A DNA stretch of 64,000 bases from AC-32 sp963728765 (GTDB lineage Bacteria; Actinomycetota; Thermoleophilia; Gaiellales; Gaiellaceae), in contig CAVSKX010000004.1 of assembly GCA_963728765.1 (NCBI GenBank), positions 434,001 to 498,000 of the forward strand, written 5' to 3'. Of the stretch, positions 33,414-41,453 are shown in pieces. The translations under genes were made by a program, and so were the position numbers. The notes under the pieces are model-generated. The model had not been told where the DNA came from and did not search any database. It worked only from the letters and a program-made list of their open reading frames with translations. Numbering within the stretch: position 1 is the stretch's first letter; every line of letters begins with the position of its first letter.

Positions 33414-34210
33414 TCGGCGAGCGCGTAGCGCACGAACTCGACCACCTCGAGGCCGGCCTCCTCGAGCGCCTTGCCGGCGGTCAGCGATGGATCGTGGATC
33501 CACGACTGCTCGCTGAGCGCGACGCCCGAGAGGAACTCCTTGCGCAGCCGGCCCTCCACGATCTTCGCGCGGACCTCCTCGGGCTTCGACTGCACGTCGG
33601 CCTGGTTCTCGTAGATGGCCCGCTCGTTGGCGAGCTCCTCCTCCGGGACCTCGTCCACGCTCCGGAAGCGCGGAGCCGCGAAGGAGACGTGCATCGCCAG
33701 CCGGCGCGCGGCGGCGGGATCATCGCCTTTCACGCGGACGAGCACGCCGATCTTGTTCGCGGGCGGGTGGACGTACTCCGCGAGCAGCTCGCCCTCTGCG
33801 GCCTCCATGCGGGTCGCAGCGACCTCGATGTTCTCGCCGAGCTGGCCGATCAGCTCCAGCCGTTGCTCCTCGAGCCCGGCCACGGCCTCTCGCCCGTTGG
33901 CCTCGACGGCCTCGAGCACGGCCTCGGCGAAGGCCAGGAACCTCTCGTTCTTCGACACGGGCTCCGTCTCGCAGCCGACCGCCACGAGCGCACCGACCTG
34001 GCCGGAGATCGTCGCGAGAACCTCGCCCTCGGTCGTGGCACGACCGGCCTTCTTGCCGGCCGCCGCCATGCCCTGCTCGCGCAGCAGTCGCTGCGCCGCC
34101 TCGACGTCGCCGCCCGTCTCTTCGAGGGCGCGCTTGGCGGCCATCATCCCCGCGCCCGTGCGGTCGCGGAGCTCCTTCACGAGGCTCGCCGAGATCTGGA
34201 CCTGGCTCAC
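33410..34210 (-). CDS. tsf: Translation elongation factor Ts
   Basis: The 266-residue nucleotide exchange factor for EF-Tu starts with the UBA-like region (VKELRDRTGAGMMAAKRALE). The dimerisation/exchange motif (GCETEPVSKNERF) follows. It overlaps rpsB and pyrH by 4 bp each, so all three are translationally coupled. Confidence 0.96.
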   Translation of the reverse strand: MSQVQISASLVKELRDRTGAGMMAAKRALEETGGDVEAAQRLLREQGMAAAGKKAGRATTEGEVLATISGQVGALVAVGCETEPVSKNERFLAFAEAVLEAVEANGREAVAGLEEQRLELIGQLGENIEVAATRMEAAEGELLAEYVHPPANKIGVLVRVKGDDPAAARRLAMHVSFAAPRFRSVDEVPEEELANERAIYENQADVQSKPEEVRAKIVEGRLRKEFLSGVALSEQSWIHDPSLTAGKALEEAGLEVVEFVRYALAE

Positions 34211-35076
34211 GAGCTCTCCTCCTCGCTCGGCGTGTCGGGGACCGGCACCGGCTGAGGCTCCTCGGCTGCGGCCTCCGGCTCCGGCTTCTCGGCGGCGGCC
34301 TCGGGCTCAGGCGCGGCCTCTGGAGCCGGCTCTGCGGCCGCCTTGGGCTGCTGCGCCTGCTCCTCCTCGGCCGGCGGAGTGAAGTCGCCCGGACTCACGC
34401 GCTGCTTGCCCTCGTCGATCGCGTCTCCGATCGCGCGCACGACGAGGCTGCAGGAGCGGATCGCGTCGTCGTTCCCCGGGATGACGAAGTCGGCCTCGTC
34501 CGGGTCGCAGTTCGTGTCGACGAGCGCGATCACCGGCAGGCCGAGCCGCCGCGCCTCGCGGACGGCGAGCTGCTCCTTGCGCAGGTCGACGATGAAGACA
34601 GCGTCGGGCTGCTTGCGCATGTCGGCGACGCCGCCGAGGTTGGCATCGAGCTTCTCGAGCTCGCCCTGCATCGAGATCCGCTCCTTGGGTGGGAGCAGTT
34701 CGAGCTGGCCCTCGTCGCGCAGGCGCCGCAGTTCGTGCAGGTGCTCGATCCGCTCGGCGATCGTGCGCCAGTTGGTGAGCAGTCCGCCGAGCCAGCGGTG
34801 GTTCACGTACGGCATGCCGGTCCGCTTGGCCTCCTCCTCGACCGAGTCCTGGGCCTGCTTCTTCGTGCCGACGAACAGCACAGTGCCGCCGCGCTCGCCG
34901 AGGTTGCGGGCGAAGCTCTGGGCCTCCTCGAGACTTTCGAGCGTTTTCTGCAAATCGATGATGTAGATGCCGCCACGCTCCCCGAAGATGAAACGCCTCA
35001 TCTTCGGGTTCCAGCGGCGCGTTTGGTGGCCGAAATGGACTCCGGCCTCCAAGAGCTCTCGCATGCTGACAGCCAT
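34207..35076 (-). CDS. rpsB: 30S ribosomal protein S2 with acidic C-terminal extension
   Basis: The 289-residue product has the S2 body (MRELLEAGVHFGHQTRRWNP ... VNHRWLGGLLTNW ... DTNCDPDEADFVIPGNDDAI). About 55 extra residues at the C-terminus are made almost only of Ala, Pro and Glu. ATG 35076 follows AGAGAGGAAC, a good ribosome site. It is the first gene of the large cluster. Confidence 0.94.
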   Translation of the reverse strand: MAVSMRELLEAGVHFGHQTRRWNPKMRRFIFGERGGIYIIDLQKTLESLEEAQSFARNLGERGGTVLFVGTKKQAQDSVEEEAKRTGMPYVNHRWLGGLLTNWRTIAERIEHLHELRRLRDEGQLELLPPKERISMQGELEKLDANLGGVADMRKQPDAVFIVDLRKEQLAVREARRLGLPVIALVDTNCDPDEADFVIPGNDDAIRSCSLVVRAIGDAIDEGKQRVSPGDFTPPAEEEQAQQPKAAAEPAPEAAPEPEAAAEKPEPEAAAEEPQPVPVPDTPSEEESS

Positions 35077-35120
35077 TTGGGTTCCTCTCTGGTGGTTGGG
35101 TGCGGAGCGCCGGCGAGAGT

Positions 35121-35161
35121 CAGGTGGAACCGGCGGTCGGAGCCGCCGGCACCGCCACCTG
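35121..35161 (-). promoter_or_regulatory. rpsB leader stem-loop
   Basis: CAGGTGG (35121-35127) pairs with CCACCTG (35155-35161) and encloses CCGGCGG-TCGGAG-CCGCCGG. It lies about 45 bp upstream of rpsB. It may be an S2-binding autoregulatory leader, as known for rpsB in other bacteria; this is inference from position. Confidence 0.4.
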
Positions 35162-35252
35162 CCCGGGTCGCCGGGTAGGGGACGAAAGCCGAGGCAGTGT
35201 ACCCGTGGCCGCCCGATTTCGGGGTGTCCGCGGGCCGCTTCATCATGGGGGC

Positions 35253-36155
35253 GTGGAGACACGCGAATCGCCTGCGCTCGCCCGGCTTGCGGACGCCATC
35301 CGGGCGTCGGCTTGGGAGCTCGCGCTGGCGACCGTGGAGGAGGGCCTCCTCGACGACCAGATCCCCTCGCTTGCGCGTCTTGGGCGGCTGGGCCAGCTCG
35401 GCGACCTCCCAGCGTTCGTCGCCGAGCTCGCGGGAGAGCTCGCCGAGCAGCAGCCCGACCAGCTGCGCCACAGCGGCCCGCTCGCCGCGCGGGCCCGCGA
35501 GCACGTGCGCCAGCGCGAGGCGCTCGGGTTCGCGCCGCGCGAGATCGTGAGCGAGCTCCTGCTGCTGCGGCGGATTCTCGCCCGGTTCGTCGCGGACGAA
35601 CGCATGCACGCGACCCTCGACCGGCTCGTGACCGATTGCGTGGTCGCGTACTTCGAGCGCGCAACCTCCGAGCTCGCCCACCAGGCACGACATGACCAGC
35701 TCACCGGCCTCCTCCACCACCAGGCTTTCGTCCGTGAGCTCGAGGTGGAGCTGGAGCGTGCGCGCCGCTACCGACACGGCGTCGCGCTCGTCTTCCTCGA
35801 CCTCGACCGCTTCAAGGAGCTCAACGACACGTTCGGCCATCCTGCGGGCGATCGCGCGCTGACGGCGTTCGCGCGCCTGCTACGCGACTCGCTGCGCGGC
35901 TCGGATCTTGCAGGCCGGATGGGCGGCGACGAGTTCGCGGCGTGCCTCGTCGAGGCGGACGAGGAGGCCGGCTCACGGCTGCTGGAGCGCCTGCGCGACC
36001 AGGTCGACGAGCTCGTCGCCGGCGACGAGCTCCCGGCGGACTTCGGGTTCAGCGCAGGGCTCGCGCATTTCCCGGACGAGGCCGGTGACGCGGACGCGCT
36101 CTTCCGCGCCGCCGACCAGCGGCTCTACGAGTCGAAGCGCGCCAGCGCGGCCTGA
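35253..36155 (+). CDS. Diguanylate cyclase with N-terminal RsbRD-like sensor
   Basis: The 300-residue soluble protein begins with a helical domain (about residues 10-135) resembling the N-terminal sensor of RsbR paralogues. It ends with a GGDEF domain having the intact active site GGDEF and an I-site RGSD five residues upstream. DLDRFKELNDTFGHPAGD is the metal/GTP region. GTG 35253 is chosen because upstream frame sequence runs through the rpsB leader. Its 3' end overlaps rluD by 31 bp. Confidence 0.85.
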   Translation: METRESPALARLADAIRASAWELALATVEEGLLDDQIPSLARLGRLGQLGDLPAFVAELAGELAEQQPDQLRHSGPLAARAREHVRQREALGFAPREIVSELLLLRRILARFVADERMHATLDRLVTDCVVAYFERATSELAHQARHDQLTGLLHHQAFVRELEVELERARRYRHGVALVFLDLDRFKELNDTFGHPAGDRALTAFARLLRDSLRGSDLAGRMGGDEFAACLVEADEEAGSRLLERLRDQVDELVAGDELPADFGFSAGLAHFPDEAGDADALFRAADQRLYESKRASAA

Positions 36156-37012
36156 AGTTCCGGTGGCAGCACCGACTCGACCTCGATCCGCTCGTCCCGG
36201 AGCGGGTGCGGAAACGCGAGGCGCCACGCGTGGAGAAACTGGCGCTTGAGCTGCTCGTCCGGGACGCCGTAGACAGGATCGCCGACGATGGGGAGGCCGA
36301 TGGCCGCGAGGTGGACGCGGATCTGGTGGGTGCGTCCGGTCTCGAGGCGCACGTCCAGCTGTGCGTGGCGGCCGAGCAGCCGCTCGACCTCGAAGTGCGT
36401 GACCGCCTCGCGAGGCGTGTCGGTGTCTAGAGAGTGGCGCGTCGGGTCGTGGCGGTCCCGGCCGATCGGTGCCTCGATCCGCCCGGTCCAGGAGCGCGGG
36501 CGGCCGCGGACGAGCGCCTTGTAACGCCGCTCCAGCGCCCGGTCGCGGACGAGCTCCTGGAGCCGCGCATAGGCCTCGTCGCTTCGCGCGACGACGAGCA
36601 GGCCCGAGGTGTCCCGGTCGAGCCGGTGGACGATCCCGGGCCGCTCGTCGTCTTCGCCGCCCGCGGTGAGCCCGACCAGCCCGTGCACGAGCGTCCCCGA
36701 CGCGTGCCCGGGCGACGGGTGGACGACGACCCCGGCCGGCTTGTCGATCACGAGCACGTCGTCGTCCTCGTAGGCGATTCGAAGCGGGACCTCCTCGCGC
36801 TCCAGCCCGGGCGGCGAGGCCTCGGGCACCGTCAGCTCGACGTGCTCTCCGCCTGCGAGCCGGTGGCTCTTCGGGCGCACCTCGCCGTCCACGAGCGCGG
36901 CGCCTTCGCCGAGCAGCCGCTCGGCCGCCGCGCGCGAGCCCACCTCGGGCAACGAAGCGAGGAAGCGATCGAGCCGCTCGCCCGCGGCCTCGGCGGGGAC
37001 GGCAACGCGCAC
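36125..37012 (-). CDS. rluD: RluA/RluD-family pseudouridine synthase
   Basis: The protein of about 295 residues has an N-terminal S4 RNA-binding domain (ERLDRFLASLPEVGSRAAAE) and the catalytic signature HRLDRDTSGLLVVA with its Asp. It likely modifies 23S rRNA. GTG 37012 (or TTG 37015) lies at the very edge of a palindromic repeat copy. Confidence 0.9.
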   Translation of the reverse strand: MRVAVPAEAAGERLDRFLASLPEVGSRAAAERLLGEGAALVDGEVRPKSHRLAGGEHVELTVPEASPPGLEREEVPLRIAYEDDDVLVIDKPAGVVVHPSPGHASGTLVHGLVGLTAGGEDDERPGIVHRLDRDTSGLLVVARSDEAYARLQELVRDRALERRYKALVRGRPRSWTGRIEAPIGRDRHDPTRHSLDTDTPREAVTHFEVERLLGRHAQLDVRLETGRTHQIRVHLAAIGLPIVGDPVYGVPDEQLKRQFLHAWRLAFPHPLRDERIEVESVLPPELQAALARFDS

Positions 37013-37075
37013 CAAGGCGTCGCGTCCGATGCCGTCCTCAGGCGGCGGGGGCTTCGCCCGCGCCTCCGTCTGAAA
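37013..37075 (-). repeat. Copy of the bipartite palindromic repeat (rluD 5' end)
   Basis: Minus strand: GGCGCGGGCGAAGCCCCCGC, CCTGAGG spacer, then GGCATCGGACGCGACGCC and TTG next to the rluD start. The same arrangement is seen before pgsA. Confidence 0.65.
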
Positions 37076-37116
37076 TGACCGGTCGGCGCGCCTGCATTGT
37101 CAGTGGTGCCGCAGGG

Positions 37117-37668
37117 TCAGCGGGACCGGGTTTCGCCGATCAGCAGCGCGATGAAGAGGATCGAGACGCCGATCACGATGAAGCTGTCGGCGAGGTTGAA
37201 CGCCGGCCAGTAGCGCAGGTCGAGGAAGTCCGTGACGTGGCCGAGGCGGATCCGGTCGATCAGGTTCGAGGCCGAGCCGCCGATGAGGAGCCCCAGCGCG
37301 ACGGGCAGCACGGGGTGGCGCGCCCCGGAGCGCGCGAAGAAGACGAGCATCCAGCCGACCGCGAACGCCGTCAACGCCGTCACCACGGCCGTGGCGCTCG
37401 AGAAGAGCCCGAACGCGATCCCGGAGTTCTGCACGTGGTGGATCGCGAAGGGCCCGATCACATGCACCGAGTCGTCGAACGCGAGTTGCGAGGAGACGAT
37501 CAGCTTCGTCACCTGGTCGGCCGCGATCGCCGCGATCACGACCGCGCCCAGGGCCAGCCACTGCTGCGTGCCTGCCGCGAGGGAGCGCTCCGCGACCGAG
37601 ACCGGCGTTAGCGCGTCCGTGCTGGAGCCGACGCGGACGTCAACCGTCCGCGGAGCCGGTTCGCTCAC
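37117..37668 (-). CDS. lspA: Lipoprotein signal peptidase (signal peptidase II)
   Basis: The 183-residue membrane aspartyl protease has four helices and the catalytic pair in GGSASNLIDRIRLGHVTDFL and FNLADSFIVIG; ADQVTK and NSGIAFGLF are also typical. It processes prolipoproteins such as the one at 61054. GTG 37668 overlaps the upstream stop (GTGA). Confidence 0.93.
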   Translation of the reverse strand: MSEPAPRTVDVRVGSSTDALTPVSVAERSLAAGTQQWLALGAVVIAAIAADQVTKLIVSSQLAFDDSVHVIGPFAIHHVQNSGIAFGLFSSATAVVTALTAFAVGWMLVFFARSGARHPVLPVALGLLIGGSASNLIDRIRLGHVTDFLDLRYWPAFNLADSFIVIGVSILFIALLIGETRSR

Positions 37669-38033
37669 CCGCGTTCCTCGCGGCGCTTGCAGTCGATGCA
37701 ACGCGTCGTCCACGGCAGCGCCTCCAGGCGCTCCTCGGGGATGGGCTGGCCGCACTTCGGGCAGGTCCCGTAGGTGCCGTCATCGATCCGCTGCAGCGCG
37801 GCATCGATCGCCTGCAGCAGCCGCTCCTCGTTGCCCTCGAGCGTTGCGTCCAGCTCGCGGTCGAAGGTCGACGTCGCCATGTCGCCCGGGTGGTTGTCGC
37901 TCGGGATCTCCTCGCGGTCGTCCTCGAGCTGACCGCGGTTCTCCTCGTGGATGTAGTCGAGCGCCTCCTTCACCCGCCGCCGCTCGTCGAGCAGGCGCTG
38001 CTTGAAGTGCTCGGTGTCGAGCGCCGTGGTCAC
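37665..38033 (-). CDS. TraR/DksA-type C4 zinc-finger protein
   Basis: The 122-residue protein has a coiled-coil N-terminal half and a four-Cys finger CPKCGQ ... CIDCK near the C-terminus. Homologues bind RNA polymerase or remain uncharacterised; the DKSA acidic tip motif is not obvious. It is coupled to lspA (GTGA). Confidence 0.82.
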   Translation of the reverse strand: MTTALDTEHFKQRLLDERRRVKEALDYIHEENRGQLEDDREEIPSDNHPGDMATSTFDRELDATLEGNEERLLQAIDAALQRIDDGTYGTCPKCGQPIPEERLEALPWTTRCIDCKRREERG

Positions 38034-38407
38034 GACGCATCCCCGCTACCCGGCAGGTCCCGGTTGGTGGGTGCAGACGGACGTCCGGGCAGAGCCCGAA
38101 CGTCCTGAGGACGCCGTCGCAAGCGCCGGCTCGGCGCTCGGTCCAGCCTCCGCTCGATCTCCGCCGGCCCGATGCCCTCCATCAGGACGACCTTTTCCCT
38201 CGCGCCGTGGCCGGAAACGATCGAGAGCGAACGGCGAGGCAGCTGGAGCGTGTCGGCGAGCAGGTCGAGCACGGCGTCGTTCGCCCGCCCGCGCTCCGGC
38301 GACGCGCTCACGCGGACCTTCCAACCGTCCCCGTAACGCCCGGCGACCTCGGTCCGTCGCGCCCCCGGAGAGACGCGGAGCCGGACGCGCGTCGAGGGCT
38401 TCGCCAT
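38030..38407 (-). CDS. DUF167 (YggU) family protein
   Basis: The DUF167 core (VRLRVSPGARRTEVAGRYGD ... VSASPERGRANDAVLDLLAD) occupies about residues 7-95. The remaining C-terminal tail of some 30 residues is encoded by a copy of the palindromic repeat and is unlikely to be conserved. Function of the family is unknown. It overlaps the C4 zinc-finger gene by 4 bp. Confidence 0.82.
   Translation of the reverse strand: MAKPSTRVRLRVSPGARRTEVAGRYGDGWKVRVSASPERGRANDAVLDLLADTLQLPRRSLSIVSGHGAREKVVLMEGIGPAEIERRLDRAPSRRLRRRPQDVRALPGRPSAPTNRDLPGSGDAS
38076..38130 (+). repeat. Copy of the bipartite palindromic repeat inside the DUF167 3' end
   Basis: ACGTCCGGGCAGAGCCCGAACGT-type hairpin, CCTGAGG spacer, then GACGCCGTCGCAAGCGCC. 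It contributes the C-terminal codons of the minus-strand gene. Confidence 0.65.
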
Positions 38408-38436
38408 GGGGCCAGTATAGGTTCGGCGGCTGGGTC

Positions 38437-38877
38437 TCAGGCGGCGTGCGCGCCTGCCTCCGCGTCGGCTTCGGCGTCCGCGACCGCGTCGAGCGCAGCC
38501 TCCAGCAGCGCACGCACTTTCCGGGCCTCTGCGAGCAGCCGTTCCCGCTCCGCTTGGGCGGCTCGCGTGACGGCGCGAGCCTCGGCGTGCGCCTCGTCGA
38601 GCACGATTCCGGCCTCGCGCCGCGCCTGGTCCTTTAGCTCGTGGGCCGACTTCTCGGCGGAGACGAGCGTCGTCCGCAGCAGCGTCTCGAGGTCGCGGTG
38701 CCGAGCGAGCTCGCCTTCGAGCTGCTCGATCCGGTCGGCGAACTCGGCGCGCTCCCGCCAGACCTCCTCGAATGAGCTCGCAACGTCCTCGAGCAGCTGG
38801 TCGACCGGCTTGCGGCGGTAGCCGCGCCAGCTGCGTGGGAGGTCTACGTGGTGGAGCTCCACCGGGGTGATGGTCAT
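38437..38877 (-). CDS. divIVA: DivIVA-family coiled-coil protein
   Basis: The 146-residue protein has the short DivIVA N-terminal motif (TPVELHHVDLPRSWRGYRRK) and a long coiled coil rich in Ala, Glu and Arg. In Actinobacteria this family marks poles and septa and organises wall growth. It lies next to yggT and sepF, a conserved division neighbourhood. Confidence 0.82.
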   Translation of the reverse strand: MTITPVELHHVDLPRSWRGYRRKPVDQLLEDVASSFEEVWRERAEFADRIEQLEGELARHRDLETLLRTTLVSAEKSAHELKDQARREAGIVLDEAHAEARAVTRAAQAERERLLAEARKVRALLEAALDAVADAEADAEAGAHAA

Positions 38878-38887
38878 GACGATCTCC

Positions 38888-39196
38888 TCAGGAGTAGTGG
38901 GCAAAGAGCGCGTCGATCACGCGCATCAGGGCGATCAACGCGAGCATGGCCACCACGGGCGAGAGGTCGAGCGCTCCGAGCGGCGGCAGGATCCGCCGGA
39001 AGATCCGCAGGTAGGGCTCGCATACGTCGCGGAGGAAGTCCGTGATCCGCCGCACCCAGATCGAGTACGGCAGCTTCACCCACGACGTCAGGACGTACAC
39101 GAAGATCAGCAGGATGTAGACCCACAGGAACACGTCGATGAACGTGTTCACCCTGGATGCAGCATCCGCCAAAGCGAGTTGTGGGTGGTAGGACAT
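38888..39196 (-). CDS. YggT-family membrane protein
   Basis: The 102-residue protein has two hydrophobic segments (about residues 18-42 and 75-97) with an R-R-I-T-D-F-L-R-D-V-C-E-P-Y-L central motif typical of YggT. It is usually found between sepF and divIVA; the family has a poorly defined role at the membrane. Confidence 0.85.
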   Translation of the reverse strand: MSYHPQLALADAASRVNTFIDVFLWVYILLIFVYVLTSWVKLPYSIWVRRITDFLRDVCEPYLRIFRRILPPLGALDLSPVVAMLALIALMRVIDALFAHYS

Positions 39197-39231
39197 TGGC
39201 GCTCCTACGTCCCGGTCTCTGCGTTGGACGA

Positions 39232-39594
39232 CCGTACCGGCAAGGCCGGCACGGCCTCTTCTGGTCGGCGTCGCAAGCAACGCCTTGGCAGCGCGAGCGT
39301 GGCCATCAGGCGTGACTTCTGCTCGTCACGCCCGTTTCCTGGTGCCAGAGCGGCCGTACGGGCCAAGCCCGCACGTCCTGAAGCGGCGCCGACAAGCGGC
39401 GCCTTAGCCGGACGCACGGGCGAAGCCCGGGCGTCCTCTTCTGGTCGGCACCGACAAGCGGCGCCTTAGCCGTACGCACGGGCGAGGCCCGTGCGTCCTC
39501 TTTTTGGTCGGCGCCGACAAGCGGCGCCTTAGCCAGACGCACGGGCGAGGCCCGTGCGTCCTCTTTTGGGTCGGCGCCGACAAGCGGCGCCTTA
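39232..39594 (+). repeat. Array of the bipartite palindromic repeat: one divergent copy and four tandem 62-bp copies
   Basis: Copies start at about 39232 (divergent), 39354, 39409, 39471 and 39534. Each has GCACGGGCGAGGCCCGTGC (or variant), GTCCTCTT-TGG spacer, GGCGCCGACAAGCGGCGCC and TTAG. Between the first two lies a separate hairpin GGCGTGAC/GTCACGCC. The last TTA provides the sepF stop codon on the minus strand. The unit is far too close-packed and self-complementary for CRISPR. Confidence 0.9.
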
Positions 39595-40152
39595 GGCCTG
39601 GTTGAAGAAGCCGCGCTCGAGCAGGCGGGCGCGCTCTTCCGCCGAGACCTGCACGTTGCGCGGGGTGAGCAGGAAGACCTTGTCGGCCACGCGCTGCATT
39701 CCGCCCTCGAGCGCGTAGGTGAGCCCGCTCGTGAAGTCGATCAGCCGCTTCGAGAGCTCCTGGTCGGCGCCCTGGAGGTTGAGGATCACCGGGATCGAGT
39801 CCTTGAACTTGTCGGCGATCTGCTGCGCATCGTTGAAGCTGCGCGGCACGACGAGGTGCACCTGCACCGACGGGACGGCGCGCACGGGCGCGGCCTCGTC
39901 GTAGGGGCCGCGGCGGTTGTTCCCGCGCGGGCGCAACGCGGTCGTGGGCGCCGCCTCCTCGGGGTCCGGGTCGGTCCAGTCGTCGAAGTCCTGCTGCCGG
40001 CCCCGCGGGGTCAGCCGGCGCACGTTCGGCCGCGAGCTGTAGGTGCGCCCCAACTCCTCCTCGGTGAGGTAGCCGTCCTCGTCCCAGTCGTCCTCCTCCT
40101 CGGCGATGCCGAAGTAGACGAGCGTTCGGTTCCAAACGTCTGCAAATCCCAT
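39592..40152 (-). CDS. sepF: Cell-division protein SepF
   Basis: The 186-residue protein has an N-terminal amphipathic helix (MGFADVWNRTLVYFGIAEEE), an acidic/Arg-rich linker and the C-terminal SepF domain (VVPRSFNDAQQIADKFKDSI, LDFTSGL-type core). It tethers FtsZ to the membrane. Its stop codon lies in the last repeat unit of the array. Confidence 0.93.
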   Translation of the reverse strand: MGFADVWNRTLVYFGIAEEEDDWDEDGYLTEEELGRTYSSRPNVRRLTPRGRQQDFDDWTDPDPEEAAPTTALRPRGNNRRGPYDEAAPVRAVPSVQVHLVVPRSFNDAQQIADKFKDSIPVILNLQGADQELSKRLIDFTSGLTYALEGGMQRVADKVFLLTPRNVQVSAEERARLLERGFFNQA

Positions 40153-40165
40153 GGTTTGCGGGATG

Positions 40166-40771
40166 TTACAACCCGTAGAGAACGGACCCCAGCCGCACCA
40201 GCGTGGCGCCCTCGTCGGCTGCCACGCGGTAGTCCTGGCTCGTCCCCATCGAGAGCTCACGCAGGCCGTAGCGCTCCGCCAGCTCGCGCAGGCGGCGGAA
40301 GTACGGCCGGGAGGCCTCCGGGTCGTCGGTGAACGGCGGCATCGTCATCAGCCCGGCCACGTTCGCGTAGAGGGCGAGAAAATCCTCCAGCTCGGCCTCG
40401 GGGATTCCGGACTTCGACTCCTCGCCGGAGAGGTTGACCTCGACCAGGGCCGGGATCTCGAGCCGCTGCGCGGCGGACTCGCTCGCAAGCGAGTGGCACA
40501 GCTCGCAGAGCTCGTTCACGGTTCGCGCCTTGCGGCTCTGCAGGTGGCCGATGAAGTGCCAGCGGAAGGCGTCGCCGTGCTCCACGTGCTTGGCCTCGAG
40601 ATCCTGCGCGCGGTTCTCGCCGACGACCTCGATCCCGGCCTCGGCCAGCGCAGGCAGGTCCTCGACGTCCACGTACTTGGTCGCCGCGACGATCGTCACG
40701 TCCGGGGCGAGCTCGCCGCGAATGCGCTCGTAGTTCGCCCGGACAATCTCAGCCGATAACGCCAAGCACAC
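40166..40771 (-). CDS. yggS: YggS/YBL036C-type pyridoxal-phosphate homeostasis protein
   Basis: The protein of about 200 residues has the single-domain alanine-racemase-like fold; the PLP Lys is in VAATKYV, and IGHLQSRK, LMTMPPF and LSMGTSQDY are family motifs. GTG 40771 is chosen; TTG 40765 is close. It overlaps pgeF by about 23 bp. Confidence 0.9.
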   Translation of the reverse strand: MCLALSAEIVRANYERIRGELAPDVTIVAATKYVDVEDLPALAEAGIEVVGENRAQDLEAKHVEHGDAFRWHFIGHLQSRKARTVNELCELCHSLASESAAQRLEIPALVEVNLSGEESKSGIPEAELEDFLALYANVAGLMTMPPFTDDPEASRPYFRRLRELAERYGLRELSMGTSQDYRVAADEGATLVRLGSVLYGL

Positions 40772-41453
40772 CCTGCCTGCCGGTGAGGCCGTCGTCTCGC
40801 CGGTGTGAGAAGAAACGGTCGGGGTTGCATGCGGTGCAGAGGTCGACGCGGTCGACTCGCACACAGCCGGCGGCGCGAAGCGCCCGCTCCGCAGCCGACC
40901 AGAGGTCGAGCCTCCCGTCCTGCACCAAACCGAGCCCGAAGGCGCTGCGGTACCGCGAAGCCACCTCCTCCCCCACGTCGTAACAGCACGGCCCGATCCC
41001 CGGGCCGATCACCGCCGCCACGAGCCCGCCGTCCAGCGCCGCGACCCCCGACGCGGCGATCCCGCCGAGGAGCCCGCGCCAGCCCGCGTGCAGGACCGCC
41101 AGCGCGGGCTCGCGGCCGTTCGCCCGCGCGAGCGCGATCGGCAGGCAGTCGGCCGCCAGCGCCAGCACAGGCACGCCGCGCTCGTCCGTCCAGAGGCCGT
41201 CGGCGCGCTCGGCGCGAGCGCCCGGCCGTGCCTTCACGACATCGGCGGAGTGGTGCTGGTAGTTCATCGAGAGTGCATCGGGGTCGGCGCCCGCCTCCGC
41301 GCAGAGCCGCCGCCTGTTCTCGTCGACCCGCTCGGGCTCGTCCGCGGTCGCGCGGCCGAGGTTGAGCGAGGCGAACGGCCCCTCGCTGACACCTCCCTCG
41401 CGGGTCGAGAAGACGACGTCGTACGGCCCCGGCGCGTTCTCCCAGCGGATCAC
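40749..41453 (-). CDS. pgeF: Multicopper-type laccase-domain protein PgeF (YfiH)
   Basis: The 234-residue protein has the conserved H-C-H zinc/active site: QHHSADV, AADCLPIA and LHAGWRG. Homologues correct peptidoglycan cytoplasmic precursors or act on purine nucleosides. It lies between yggS and the DHH fusion and overlaps the latter's stop. Confidence 0.9.
   Translation of the reverse strand: MIRWENAPGPYDVVFSTREGGVSEGPFASLNLGRATADEPERVDENRRRLCAEAGADPDALSMNYQHHSADVVKARPGARAERADGLWTDERGVPVLALAADCLPIALARANGREPALAVLHAGWRGLLGGIAASGVAALDGGLVAAVIGPGIGPCCYDVGEEVASRYRSAFGLGLVQDGRLDLWSAAERALRAAGCVRVDRVDLCTACNPDRFFSHRRDDGLTGRQGVLGVIG

Noticed and set aside
39354..39594. CRISPR array
   Set aside because: The units follow each other without unique spacers, each unit is two hairpins, and no cas genes are present.
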